A stretch of DNA of 64,000 bases from CAVZLD01 sp963776055 (GTDB taxonomy: Bacteria > Planctomycetota > Planctomycetia > Pirellulales > Pirellulaceae). The DNA lies in NCBI GenBank assembly GCA_963776055.1, contig CAVZLD010000007.1, positions 186,001 to 250,000 of the forward strand, read 5' to 3'. Shown here piece after piece: positions 30,022 to 38,595 of this stretch. Made by a program: the position numbers and the translations under genes. The notes beneath the pieces were generated by a model. It was not told where the DNA came from. It saw only the letters and a program-made list of their open reading frames with translations, and ran no database searches. Each line of letters starts with the position of its first letter. The stretch's first letter is position 1.

Positions 30022-31116
30022 ATGGAAGAACGAGTCCTGCAATTTCGCGTCGGTGTGCTGGTGGCCGCTACGGTGGTGATCGCGGTCATCTTGATCGTCA
30101 TGTTTGAGGAATTGCCCCGTGGCTTAGGCGGACGCAAGACCATCTACGTGCAGTTCACCTCGGCGCCTGGCGTCAACGTTGGAACGCCGATCCGCAAGAG
30201 CGGCGTGCTGATCGGCCGCGTATCGGAAGTCGAATTGGAAAACGACGGTGGCGTGCTGATTACCGCTCGGCTCGATCCGAACCGCGACGTGCTGAAGAAC
30301 GAAACCTGTCGCATCAGCACCGGGAACTTCCTTGGGGACGCGATGCTCGAATTTGTGCCCAGTGGTCTTCCCGGGCAGTCCACGCAACCCCTGGAAGACG
30401 GTGCCTTTCTGGAGGGGAGTGTTTCGCAGGATGCGTTGAGCATGATGACCGACGTAATGCGCGTGTTCACGGATCTGTCCGGCGACCTACGGGATACCCT
30501 CACCTCCGTGCAAGGCGCTGGCGTGGAAGTCAGCGATGTGGCCCGAAATCTGAACGTGCTGGTTGTCAACAATCAGGATCAGTTCAACCGGATCGTCGGC
30601 CAGGCCGAACGAGCGCTCGGACGTTTTGACACCACAATGGTCGCCGTGCAGGATGTTGTCACCGACGAAGAACTGATGCTCAAACTGAAACAGACCTTGG
30701 ATGAAGTACCGCAATTGATCGCGGATACGCGCAACCTGATGTCCGGGCTCAATCGTGCTGCCGAAGAAGCGGAGCAGAACCTGATTTTTCTCAAGGGCCT
30801 GACCGAGCCCTTAGGGGATCGTGGCGGACAGATCGTCTCGTCACTTCAGCAAAGTCTGGACCGTGTCGACACCGTGCTGATGGAGTTGCAGACTTTTTCC
30901 AAGGCGATCAACAACACGGAAGGCTCGTTGGGGCAGTTCGTACACAACCCGGAACTTTATCAACGGCTGAATCTGGCCGCCGAGAACATCGAAGAATTGA
31001 CCTTTCGCTTGACGCCCATTGTGGATGACGCACGTGTGATTTCCGACAAGCTGGCCCGCAACCCTGGGCGACTGTTTCGCGGCGCCATTGGACGTCAGCA
31101 GTCCGGCCTGAAATGA
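30022..31116 (+). CDS. mlaD: MlaD-type MCE-domain lipid-binding protein
   Basis: 364 residues. One N-terminal membrane helix (about 9-29, VGVLVAATVVIAVILIVMF) is followed by a single MCE domain (about 38-118, IYVQFTSAPGVNVGTPIRKS and GVLIGRVSEVELENDGGVLI). A long helical periplasmic tail with few breaks extends to the end. MlaD forms a ring on MlaE and guides lipids across the periplasm. The tail is much longer than in E. coli MlaD and more like the needle-forming type. It lies 130 bp after mlaF in the same direction; no MlaB or MlaC homologue is seen nearby. Confidence 0.9.
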   Translation: MEERVLQFRVGVLVAATVVIAVILIVMFEELPRGLGGRKTIYVQFTSAPGVNVGTPIRKSGVLIGRVSEVELENDGGVLITARLDPNRDVLKNETCRISTGNFLGDAMLEFVPSGLPGQSTQPLEDGAFLEGSVSQDALSMMTDVMRVFTDLSGDLRDTLTSVQGAGVEVSDVARNLNVLVVNNQDQFNRIVGQAERALGRFDTTMVAVQDVVTDEELMLKLKQTLDEVPQLIADTRNLMSGLNRAAEEAEQNLIFLKGLTEPLGDRGGQIVSSLQQSLDRVDTVLMELQTFSKAINNTEGSLGQFVHNPELYQRLNLAAENIEELTFRLTPIVDDARVISDKLARNPGRLFRGAIGRQQSGLK

Positions 31117-31123
31117 ACACCAC

Positions 31124-31702
31124 TCAATTGGTCGAGGGATAGAATGGCGGCGGATAGGTCGACGACGGAGGGGGCGGTCCGGTCGGGCTCGCCGCGGCAG
31201 CGCCGGCCGATCCCCGCGACGGAGAAGGGGAAGCCGGCGGCGGGGGAACCGTATACCCTTGGCGCGTTCCCTGCCGCAATTGTTGCGCTCGGTCCAGCAG
31301 TTCCGCCGTCGAGATGACCTTCTGCGGCTCAAGTTCGAAGTCTAAGATTCGCTCATCGCGATATTCGCGTGGACTGATGTTTTCAAAAAAGAAATCCAGC
31401 GGAGGAATCTGGTACCAGGGCTTCGAGAATTTGTGCAATACCGTCTGGGTCTCATAGCCGTCCCGCACCAGCTGGATCTTCCGCGTGCCGTAGTAGGTGT
31501 AGGACGCGGACACCGGCGTGGCACCGATCTCTTGATCATCGATGTATACCGTTGCCCCGGGTGGGTTGCTGCGCACCGTCATTCGGCGACGAACGCAACC
31601 CCCCGGTAGAAGGCACGCTAGCAAAAGGAACGTGGCGAGGGCTCGGTGACCTTCGAGCCTCCTCCGGAAGACCGGCCGACGATGAATCGCGTGGGTGACC
31701 AT
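31124..31702 (-). CDS. PEGA-domain lipoprotein
   Basis: 192 residues. The N terminus has a basic region, then a hydrophobic stretch ending in a lipobox (LLLACLLPGGC), so the protein should be lipid-anchored at about Cys-36. A PEGA domain follows (MTVRSNPPGATVYIDDQEIG, ATPVSASYTYYGTRKIQLVR, DGYETQ). The tail is rich in proline and serine. PEGA domains are surface-associated beta modules without enzyme activity. It is convergent with mlaD, separated by only seven bases. Confidence 0.85.
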   Translation of the reverse strand: MVTHAIHRRPVFRRRLEGHRALATFLLLACLLPGGCVRRRMTVRSNPPGATVYIDDQEIGATPVSASYTYYGTRKIQLVRDGYETQTVLHKFSKPWYQIPPLDFFFENISPREYRDERILDFELEPQKVISTAELLDRAQQLRQGTRQGYTVPPPPASPSPSRGSAGAAAASPTGPPPPSSTYPPPFYPSTN

Positions 31703-31935
31703 GGGGCGGGGAGTATAGCCCCGGGCACCAAGCGGTTCCAGAGGGAAAAAACGGGGCGGAAGGCGAACCGGGGGGATCGGAGGTCGTGGCTATGCCCGAG
31801 GCGGTGAGACCGGTAGAATAACGGGTTTAGCACGTTTCTTGGCCGATGACACTGGCGTGCCGCGCGCTCCGGGCGATGGGATCTGTTGTTCGAAAGATCG
31901 CGTTTCTGAATGACGGCGCGGGATTGGTCTGTAGC

Positions 31936-33213
31936 ATGAATGGCGCGGTACCCATCTGGATGGAACACCTCCGCTTCGCGGCGGTGTCCGACATCGGTAT
32001 GCGTCGTCTGAACAATCAGGACGCTTCGCTGCCGCTGCCCGCCGCCGACGAACAGAGCTGGCAATCGCGGGGGCACCTTTTCTTGGTGGCGGATGGGATG
32101 GGGGCCCACGCCGCGGGCGAACTGGCGAGTCGGATGGCTGTCCAGGCGGTGGCCCACCACTACCAGAAGCTGGTGCAGCTGCCACCGTCGGAAAGCCTGC
32201 TGCGGGCGATGGAAGAAGCGAACGCGGAAATCCACCAACGCGGCCAGGCGAACTCTGAATTTCACAATATGGGGACCACCTGCAGCGCCTTGTTGCTCTT
32301 ACCCCAGGGGGCCTTGATCGGACATGTCGGCGACAGCCGCGTCTACCGAATGCGCCAGGGGATGCTGCAGCAGCTGACGTTCGACCATAGTCTGTTATGG
32401 GAGATGCGGGCCGCCGGCCAGATCACTGACCCGAATTTGGCTCTGAACATTCCCAAGAACGTGATTACTCGGTCGCTCGGACCTCAGTCGACCGTCCAGG
32501 TCGATCGGGAGGGCCCGTTTGATGTCCAGGTGGGCGACCGCTTCCTGATGTGTACCGACGGTTTGATGGCCCGGCTGGAGGACTCCGAAATTGGCTTGCT
32601 CTTATCCGCTCTGCCCCCGCAGGAGGCGGCTCATCTGTTCGTGGATCTGGCGAACATTCGTGGAGGGCCGGACAACATCACCGTGATTGTGGTGGAGATG
32701 ACCGGAGATCGGAACGCCGGCGGTACGGAGCCGCTCGTGGTCCGGCCGGAAATCGGCCCGGTGCAACGCCCGCCCATTAGCCTGTGGATTCTGCTGGCGT
32801 TGAGCGCATTGCTGGCGGTTGGTTTCGCCGCCGGTGGCTACCCCTGGTGGTCCCTTGCCCCGGCTGCCGTGGGCCTGCTGTCGTTGGGATGGATCGCTTG
32901 GCAGCGATGTTCGCCGGAAACCGTCATACCACTTGCCGGCGGTCGACGACTGGGACGCGGCCCGTACGTCCGCGTCGACATCCCGGCGGACGATGCACCT
33001 CTGCGAGCGATTTGCCGGTCGGTCCGAGAATCGCTGGCCCAATACCAGGACCCGGAGTTGGCAGGGCGGTCCCGAATGACCGCTTGTCTTGATGAGGCGG
33101 ATGCCAAAGCACGCAGCGGTGAATCTCAGGCAGCGCTGCGGATGCTGGCGGTTGCGGTGCAAGTCTTTGCCGAAGCACTCCGTCGTCCGCCGGTGCGGAC
33201 CGAAGGCGATTGA
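31936..33213 (+). CDS. PP2C-family serine/threonine phosphatase with membrane hairpin
   Basis: About 425 residues. The PP2C catalytic domain (about 10-255) shows the metal-binding motifs FAAVSDIGMRRLNNQD, LFLVADGMGAHAAGELAS, GTTCSALLL, GHVGDSRVYRMR, FLMCTDGLMARLEDSEI and GGPDNITVIVVEM. After it come two hydrophobic helices (LWILLALSALLAVGFAAGG and LAPAAVGLLSLGWIAW) and a soluble C-terminal tail, so it is likely bound to the inner membrane. ATG 31936 is chosen just before the domain; the frame is open from 31846. It precedes a permease and an FHA-containing activator on the same strand, which suggests phospho-threonine signalling. Confidence 0.9.
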   Translation: MNGAVPIWMEHLRFAAVSDIGMRRLNNQDASLPLPAADEQSWQSRGHLFLVADGMGAHAAGELASRMAVQAVAHHYQKLVQLPPSESLLRAMEEANAEIHQRGQANSEFHNMGTTCSALLLLPQGALIGHVGDSRVYRMRQGMLQQLTFDHSLLWEMRAAGQITDPNLALNIPKNVITRSLGPQSTVQVDREGPFDVQVGDRFLMCTDGLMARLEDSEIGLLLSALPPQEAAHLFVDLANIRGGPDNITVIVVEMTGDRNAGGTEPLVVRPEIGPVQRPPISLWILLALSALLAVGFAAGGYPWWSLAPAAVGLLSLGWIAWQRCSPETVIPLAGGRRLGRGPYVRVDIPADDAPLRAICRSVRESLAQYQDPELAGRSRMTACLDEADAKARSGESQAALRMLAVAVQVFAEALRRPPVRTEGD

Positions 33214-33335
33214 GTCGCCGCGCCGTTTCGAAAGACAGACGGCCAGAATCTGGACATTCTGGCTTCTTGTGGCGGGCGACAGTTGATACAGTTTCCGGTC
33301 AGGACCGGGAGGACCACCGAAGGAACGGAGGGCCG

Positions 33336-34526
33336 ATGCGACAGCTGACACGCTACGTGTTATTCGAAATGATCGCCGTGTTCACGGTTACGTTGACCGG
33401 AATCACCCTGCTGCTCATCTTCGCCGGCGTTGCCAAAGAAGGGCTGCGCGAGGGACTGGGCCCGGGGCCGATCCTGCGGATGATCCCCTACGTCGTTCCG
33501 GTGGCTCTGCAGGTCTCGGTGCCGGCAACCATCTTGCTGGCTGCTTGCAGCGTTTTCGGGCGGATGTCGGCCGACAACGAGATTGTGGCGATCAAATCGC
33601 TGGGGATTTCGCCCATGGTCGTCATTTACCCGGCCTTGGCGCTCGCTTTCATCGTCAGCCTGGTGGCGGTGTGGATCAACGACATTGCCGTTTCCTGGGG
33701 CCGCACCGGGATTTACCGGGTGGTCGTGGAATCGGTGGAAGAAGTCGCGTACAGCATGCTGCGGACACAGCGGATGTACTCGACGCGACAGTTCTCGATT
33801 AACGTCAAAGGTGTTTCCGGGCGACGCCTGATCCATCCCAGCATTCAGATTCATGGCGGAGAGAACTCGCCGACGGTCAGTATTAATGCCAGTGAGGCGG
33901 AACTGCGGACGGATACGCAGGAAAATACGCTGAGCATTCTCTTAACCAACGGTACGATCGACGTCGGACAGAAGTGGTCCGTGGCGTTTCCCGACACGTA
34001 CGAGCAAACGGTTCCCTTGCTGGAGGCAACCCGCAAAGGCAATAACTCGGATAGTCCGTCGCTGATTGAGCTGCGGCGAATCCCGACCGAGACGGCTCGG
34101 CAGCGCGAACTGGCTGCTGCTGCAGAGCGGCAGGGAGCGGCCGCGGCCGCCTTCCAGATGATGACCGGCCAGTTTCCGCAACTGACCGATGAAGCAGAGT
34201 GGCGGACGCGACGCGACGCGATCGAGGGATCCCGGTCGCGGCTGCATCGATTGCATTTGGAGCCTTGGCGCCGGTGGGCGAGTGGCTTCAGCTGCTTCTT
34301 CTTCGTCCTGATGGGAGCACCGCTGGCGATCCGGATGCGGACGACGAACTTCTTCACGACTTTCGCTGCCTGTTTTCTGCCGATTCTACTGCTCTACTAC
34401 CCCTTGCTGGTTTTTGCGGTAGATCGGTGCAAGGATGGCGTCCTGCCGCCCTACACGGTCTGGCTGGGGAACTTCGTCCTGCTTGGTGTGGGTGCTTGGA
34501 TGGTGCGCCGCGTCTTGCGATATTGA
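33336..34526 (+). CDS. LptF/LptG-family permease
   Basis: A 396-residue YjgP/YjgQ-type permease. In the Lpt system two such proteins extract lipopolysaccharide from the inner membrane. The N-terminal pair of helices (YVLFEMIAVFTVTLTGITLL), the conserved VALQVSVPATILLAACSVFG followed by GRMSADNEIVAIKSLGIS, the periplasmic beta domain (about 160-240) and three C-terminal helices (FSCFFFVLMGAPLAIRM, FFTTFAACFLPILLLYYPLL and a final one) are visible. ATG 33336 follows GGAACGGAGG. Whether it is LptF or LptG cannot be told; no second copy or LptB lies here. Confidence 0.9.
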   Translation: MRQLTRYVLFEMIAVFTVTLTGITLLLIFAGVAKEGLREGLGPGPILRMIPYVVPVALQVSVPATILLAACSVFGRMSADNEIVAIKSLGISPMVVIYPALALAFIVSLVAVWINDIAVSWGRTGIYRVVVESVEEVAYSMLRTQRMYSTRQFSINVKGVSGRRLIHPSIQIHGGENSPTVSINASEAELRTDTQENTLSILLTNGTIDVGQKWSVAFPDTYEQTVPLLEATRKGNNSDSPSLIELRRIPTETARQRELAAAAERQGAAAAAFQMMTGQFPQLTDEAEWRTRRDAIEGSRSRLHRLHLEPWRRWASGFSCFFFVLMGAPLAIRMRTTNFFTTFAACFLPILLLYYPLLVFAVDRCKDGVLPPYTVWLGNFVLLGVGAWMVRRVLRY

Positions 34527-34579
34527 CGGGACCTGGCGGCGAAATCGCGCCCCCGGCGATGTACTCTCGAGGAGTGCTG

Positions 34580-36433
34580 ATGGCGGCCCCGGAAGAAGAA
34601 TACTGCTACTTGACGATGGTGGCTGGGTGCCGGATGGGCACCAATTTTCTGTTGGATCCGACCCGGGAACATCGCGTGGGCCGGGGCACGAGATGCGAGA
34701 TTACGCTGAAGGATCCCGTATGTTCACGCGTCCACGCCCGGTTTGTTCGCCAAGCCGACGGCTGGTGGCTGCGCGACGAAAACAGCCGCAACGGCTCCTT
34801 CGTCGACGACCAGCAGGTGACCGAGGTCCGGCTGCAGGACGGCGCCCGCGTACGAATGGGCGATACGGAATTCCTCTTTCACCAGACGGAGGAGCCGCCG
34901 ACATTAACGGCGGCCGCGATCCCCGCTCCTGATAGCCAAACGGTGATCAAAGAGACTCGGATCGATCCCAGTGAATCCAATCAGATTCTGCTCGAGGCCT
35001 TGCAGAACGCGGAGTTTGCTCACGACCTGCTGGTCGTTTACCAGTTGAGTGTCCGATTGCTGGCTTGTCACGAGCCGGACCAAGTCATTCACACGTCCCT
35101 GAAACTCCTGCACGATCGGACAAAGGCCTCCGTCGTCGGTTTCTTGTGGGCGAGCGAAGATGGGCAACTGCGGCCCAAACGAATGCTGCCGGACAGCGGT
35201 GAGGACATTTCCCTGAACAAATCGCTGACTGACGTGGTCTGCGAGCAGGGGCGGGCCGTCTGGGTTTCGAACTTTGCTTCGCCGGTTGGGGAGGAGGGGT
35301 CGCGGCGCTACTCCGATGCGATCTGCGTGCCGCTCGTCAAGACGAGGGCGACCCTGGGGGTCCTGCATCTGTACCTGAAACAGGGGCGATTCCGCCAGGG
35401 GGATTTCGACTTTGCCATTTCCGTTGCCAATCTAATGGCCGTTTCGCTCGTACGAACCAGAAAAGAAGCCGCCCTGCAGGCCGATCACGCCCGGCTGGTG
35501 GATCGATCGGCTGAGTTTGGCGAACTGCTGGGCGAGAGCGCGGTGATGCAGGAGCTGAAGGAGAAGATCGCCCGTGTGGCTGGCGCCAGCGGTTCGGTAT
35601 TGATTCGCGGCGAGAGCGGTTCGGGCAAGGAGCTCGTGGCGCGGGCGCTGCACCGAGCCAGTCCCCGTGCGGATCGGCCGCTGCTTTCGGTCAACTGCGC
35701 TGCCATCCCACAGGATCTCATTGAAAGCCAGCTGTTCGGCCACAAACGAGGCTCGTTTACGGGGGCCGATACGGACCACGAGGGTTGGTTTCAACAAGCG
35801 GACAACGGCACGCTGCTGCTCGACGAAATCGGCGAGCTGCCGCTCGGCGGTCAGGCGAAACTTCTCCGGATTCTGGAAGGCCATGCCTTCCAGCCGGTGG
35901 GTGCCGTCGACGAAATCTCCGTCGACGTTCGCGTTCTGGCGGCCACCAATCGAGATCTTCGGGAACTCGTCGAGCAGCAGCGTTTCCGCGAGGATCTGTA
36001 CTATCGGTTGGCGGTGTTTGAGCTCACGGTTCCGCCGTTACGCGATCGTGGATCCGACCTCGAACTGCTGCTGGAGTATTTCTTCGGCCATTTTCGACGG
36101 CTGCACGGTCGCTCGAAACTACGGCTGGATGACGGGGCACGAGACCGTCTGCTGGACTACAGCTGGCCGGGCAACGTGCGACAATTGCGCAACGTAATCG
36201 ACAGTGCCGTTGTTCTGGCCGTGGGCGAAACGATTCGCGCCGAAGATCTCGGAATCCGCGCCGTGGAGCCTCCGCAACGGATGGACTCCTTGCGGATCGT
36301 CGATTGGGAGAAAAAGCTGATCGAAGATGCGCTCCGCCGGACGCGCGGACGCGTTCCCGAGGCCGCCCGGTTGTTGGGCATCGGACGCGCCACGCTCTAT
36401 CGAAAGATCGAAGAGTACGAGATTCCCCGCTGA
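34580..36433 (+). CDS. FHA-GAF-sigma-54-dependent transcriptional activator
   Basis: 617 residues. An N-terminal FHA domain (about 25-95, HRVGRGTRCEITLKDPVCSR, then ENSRNGSFVDD) reads phospho-threonine. A GAF-like domain (about 140-300, ASVVGFLWASEDGQL, SDAICVPLVKTRATLGVLHL) follows. The AAA+ domain has Walker A GESGSGKE (about 343), an intact sigma-54 loop GSFTGA (about 392), Walker B GTLLLDEIGEL and SWPGNVRQLRNVID. A Fis-type helix-turn-helix ends it (RVPEAARLLGIGRATLYRKI). ATG 34580 follows GAGGAG. Unlike the regulator after nuoN, this one has every part needed to activate sigma-54. The FHA domain and the nearby PP2C phosphatase point to control by protein phosphorylation. Confidence 0.93.
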   Translation: MAAPEEEYCYLTMVAGCRMGTNFLLDPTREHRVGRGTRCEITLKDPVCSRVHARFVRQADGWWLRDENSRNGSFVDDQQVTEVRLQDGARVRMGDTEFLFHQTEEPPTLTAAAIPAPDSQTVIKETRIDPSESNQILLEALQNAEFAHDLLVVYQLSVRLLACHEPDQVIHTSLKLLHDRTKASVVGFLWASEDGQLRPKRMLPDSGEDISLNKSLTDVVCEQGRAVWVSNFASPVGEEGSRRYSDAICVPLVKTRATLGVLHLYLKQGRFRQGDFDFAISVANLMAVSLVRTRKEAALQADHARLVDRSAEFGELLGESAVMQELKEKIARVAGASGSVLIRGESGSGKELVARALHRASPRADRPLLSVNCAAIPQDLIESQLFGHKRGSFTGADTDHEGWFQQADNGTLLLDEIGELPLGGQAKLLRILEGHAFQPVGAVDEISVDVRVLAATNRDLRELVEQQRFREDLYYRLAVFELTVPPLRDRGSDLELLLEYFFGHFRRLHGRSKLRLDDGARDRLLDYSWPGNVRQLRNVIDSAVVLAVGETIRAEDLGIRAVEPPQRMDSLRIVDWEKKLIEDALRRTRGRVPEAARLLGIGRATLYRKIEEYEIPR

Positions 36434-36444
36434 ATTCCGCTCCG

Positions 36445-37047
36445 CTAATGCATCTTGCGCACGACGCCGACGACAATTCCCAGGACTTGGGCATCGTCGA
36501 CGTAGATCGGATCCATCGCGGAATTGGCCGGCTGGAGGCGGATCCGGTTTTTCTCGGGGTGCCAGTATTTGAGCGTGGCTTCGCCCTCGGCCGTTTGCGC
36601 GATGACCATCTGTCCTTTCTCCGCGACTCGCTGCTTCTTGATGACGACGTAGTCACCCTCGGCGATTTGGGCCTCGATCATCGAGTCGCCGTGGACTTCC
36701 AGCACGTAATGATTCTTCTTGGGAAACAGTCCTCCCAGGTCGATCCGTTCGTCTTGTGCGACAGCTTCGTGCAGCACGCCCGCCGCCACGCGACCGGCCA
36801 AAGGAAGCCCCGGTTCTTCTTGCTCGATCGCGGTGAGCTGAATTGCCCGTGACATGTTGGGTTTGCGGGTGATGAGCCCCTTCTTTTCCAACGCTTTCAG
36901 GTGACACATGACGCCGTTGGGAGACCGGATCCCAAATCGGTCTCCAATTTCCCGCACCGTCGGTCCGTAACCGCGATTCTGAATCTTGTCACGAATGAAC
37001 TCAAACACGGCGCGCTGCCGCTTGGTCAGTTGATCCAGTACGATCAT
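36445..37047 (-). CDS. lexA: LexA repressor
   Basis: SOS repressor, 200 residues. An N-terminal winged helix-turn-helix (about 8-65, TVREIGDRFGIRSPNGVMCH) precedes the S24 self-cleavage domain. The scissile Ala89-Gly90 lies in GRVAAGVLHEA, the catalytic Ser122 in VHGDSM and the catalytic Lys160 in GEATLKYWH. Starting at ATG 37047 gives a standard LexA N terminus (MIVLDQLTKRQRAVFEFIRD); the open frame runs 31 codons further into the promoter region. It is likely autoregulated through the inverted repeat at 37122-37151. It lies downstream of proB on the same strand but has its own promoter. Confidence 0.96.
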   Translation of the reverse strand: MIVLDQLTKRQRAVFEFIRDKIQNRGYGPTVREIGDRFGIRSPNGVMCHLKALEKKGLITRKPNMSRAIQLTAIEQEEPGLPLAGRVAAGVLHEAVAQDERIDLGGLFPKKNHYVLEVHGDSMIEAQIAEGDYVVIKKQRVAEKGQMVIAQTAEGEATLKYWHPEKNRIRLQPANSAMDPIYVDDAQVLGIVVGVVRKMH

Positions 37048-37108
37048 GGTCGTCGATCCCTCAAGTCGAGGCAGGAAGCCCAATTGGGGCGTAAAAATCT
37101 CGCTCCTA

Positions 37109-37151
37109 ATTGTAATATACGGGTGTACAGAGTCAATCACGTTTGTACACC
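37109..37151 (-). promoter_or_regulatory. Putative lexA promoter with overlapping LexA operator
   Basis: On the minus strand TTGACT (complement of 37131-37136) and TACAAT (complement of 37109-37114) are 16 bp apart and make a good sigma-70-type promoter 62 bp before the lexA ATG. Perfect 8-bp inverted arms GGTGTACA (37122-37129) and TGTACACC (37144-37151) flank the -35 element. Each arm contains the palindrome TGTACA, and the two centres are 22 bp apart, about two helix turns on the same face. A LexA-binding role is inferred from position only. Confidence 0.65.
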
Positions 37152-37162
37152 ATCTGCCGTGC

Positions 37163-38318
37163 TCAGGATTCGCGTTCGGTGACCACCAGATTGTCGCGGT
37201 GAATGACTTCCGTGTAAGGGCAGTGGCCGAGTGCGTCGGCGATCTGGTCGCTCCGCAAACCGGCGATCTTCTGCAGATCCCCCGGCCCGTAATTGGTCAG
37301 TCCCCGCGCTCGTTCGCGGCCGTCCTGGTCACAGATTGCGATCACGTCGCCTTTGGTGAAATCGCCGTCGACCCTCACGACGCCGATAGCCAGCAGGCTG
37401 CGGCCTTGCCGCGTGACGGCCTGGCAAGCGCCGTTGTCGAGCGTCAAGGTCCCGCGGGGTCGGGCGGAGAACCCGATCCAGCGTTTCCAGGGGCTGACGC
37501 TTTTGCCCTGAGCCAGGAAAGCGGTTCCCAGGACTTCGCCCTGAACGAGCCGCATCAGAATATTCGGTTCCCGGCCGTTGGCGAGGATCACGTTTTCGCC
37601 AGCCAAGGTGGCCATCCGGGCGGCTTCGAGTTTGCTGGCCATTCCACCCTTACTGGTGCCGGTTACTCGATCGCGGACGTACGCGACAATCTGCTCATCA
37701 ATCCGTGAGACCGTCGGGATGATCTGACTGGAAGAATCCTGTGGAGGACCGTCGTACAAGCCATCCACATCCGACAAGATGATTAGCAGGCTTGCTCGCA
37801 AGAGGTTTGTCACCAGGGCGGCCAGTCGATCGTTGTCGCCAAAGGTCGTCATCAATTCGTCGACGGCCACGGTGTCGTTCTCGTTGATGATTGGCAAAGC
37901 GCCCCAGGTCGAGCAGCGAAAGCAGTGTGTTTCGCACATTCAGGTAGCTGGTTCGGTGCTGCATATCGCCGGCTGTCAGCAGGACTTGGGCGGCGTGCCG
38001 ACCGTGCATCCGCAGCGTCCGGTCGTAGGCTTCGATCAGTTTCGTTTGACCGATGGCTGCCACGCCTTGCAGCTGCGCTAGATCGGAGGGGCGTTTCGTG
38101 AGCTGCAATTCGGACATTCCCGCGCCGACCGCCCCCGAACTGACCAGAACGGTTTGGTGGCCCGCTTCGATCAACGTGTGCAGTTGGTCGGCCAGATTCT
38201 GGATCTGTCCCAGATCCAGGCGGCCGTCGTTTTGTGTCAGCACGCGCGTGCCAACTTTGACAACAATTCGTCTTGCGGTGGCGGCAATCTCTTGCCGCAA
38301 CAAGTCGGTCATGGCCAT
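37163..38318 (-). CDS. proB: Glutamate 5-kinase (one frame break)
   Basis: ProB phosphorylates glutamate in the first step of proline synthesis. The kinase part reads RRIVVKVGTRVLTQNDGRLD, TVLVSSGAVGAGMSEL, LQGVAAIGQTKLIEAYD, then after the break ALPIINENDTVAVDELMTTF, GDNDRLAALVTNLLRASLLI, ILSDVDGLYDGPP and GTSKGGMASKLEAARMATLA. A C-terminal PUA domain (about the last 80 residues, GVVRVDGDFTKGDVIAICDQ) is present as in E. coli. One extra G in the GGGG run near 37900 shifts the frame. Start at ATG 38318 or 38312 (MAMTDLL); no clear ribosome site. Confidence 0.93.
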
Positions 38319-38595
38319 GGTTCTCGCATGCAGGGAAAGCGTCCTCACCGGTTGGCTCCGACGCGGCTAGTCCGGATGGCTTCCTGGTACGCGACCGATG
38401 GGCTCGCTCGGCCGTTGGTTGTGGAAATGTCACTCCGGCCCTAGAATGAGCTTAAGGCGCGACCCGCGACAAGGATGCTTCTGGTCGTGGGGTTCCTTTT
38501 TCATCGCAGTGCGGGCCGCCGGTTTCGGATCGGTTGCACTTCGCCTGCTCGATCGTAGCCGACGGACGCGATTTGCGGGATCGCGGTTTGCACAG

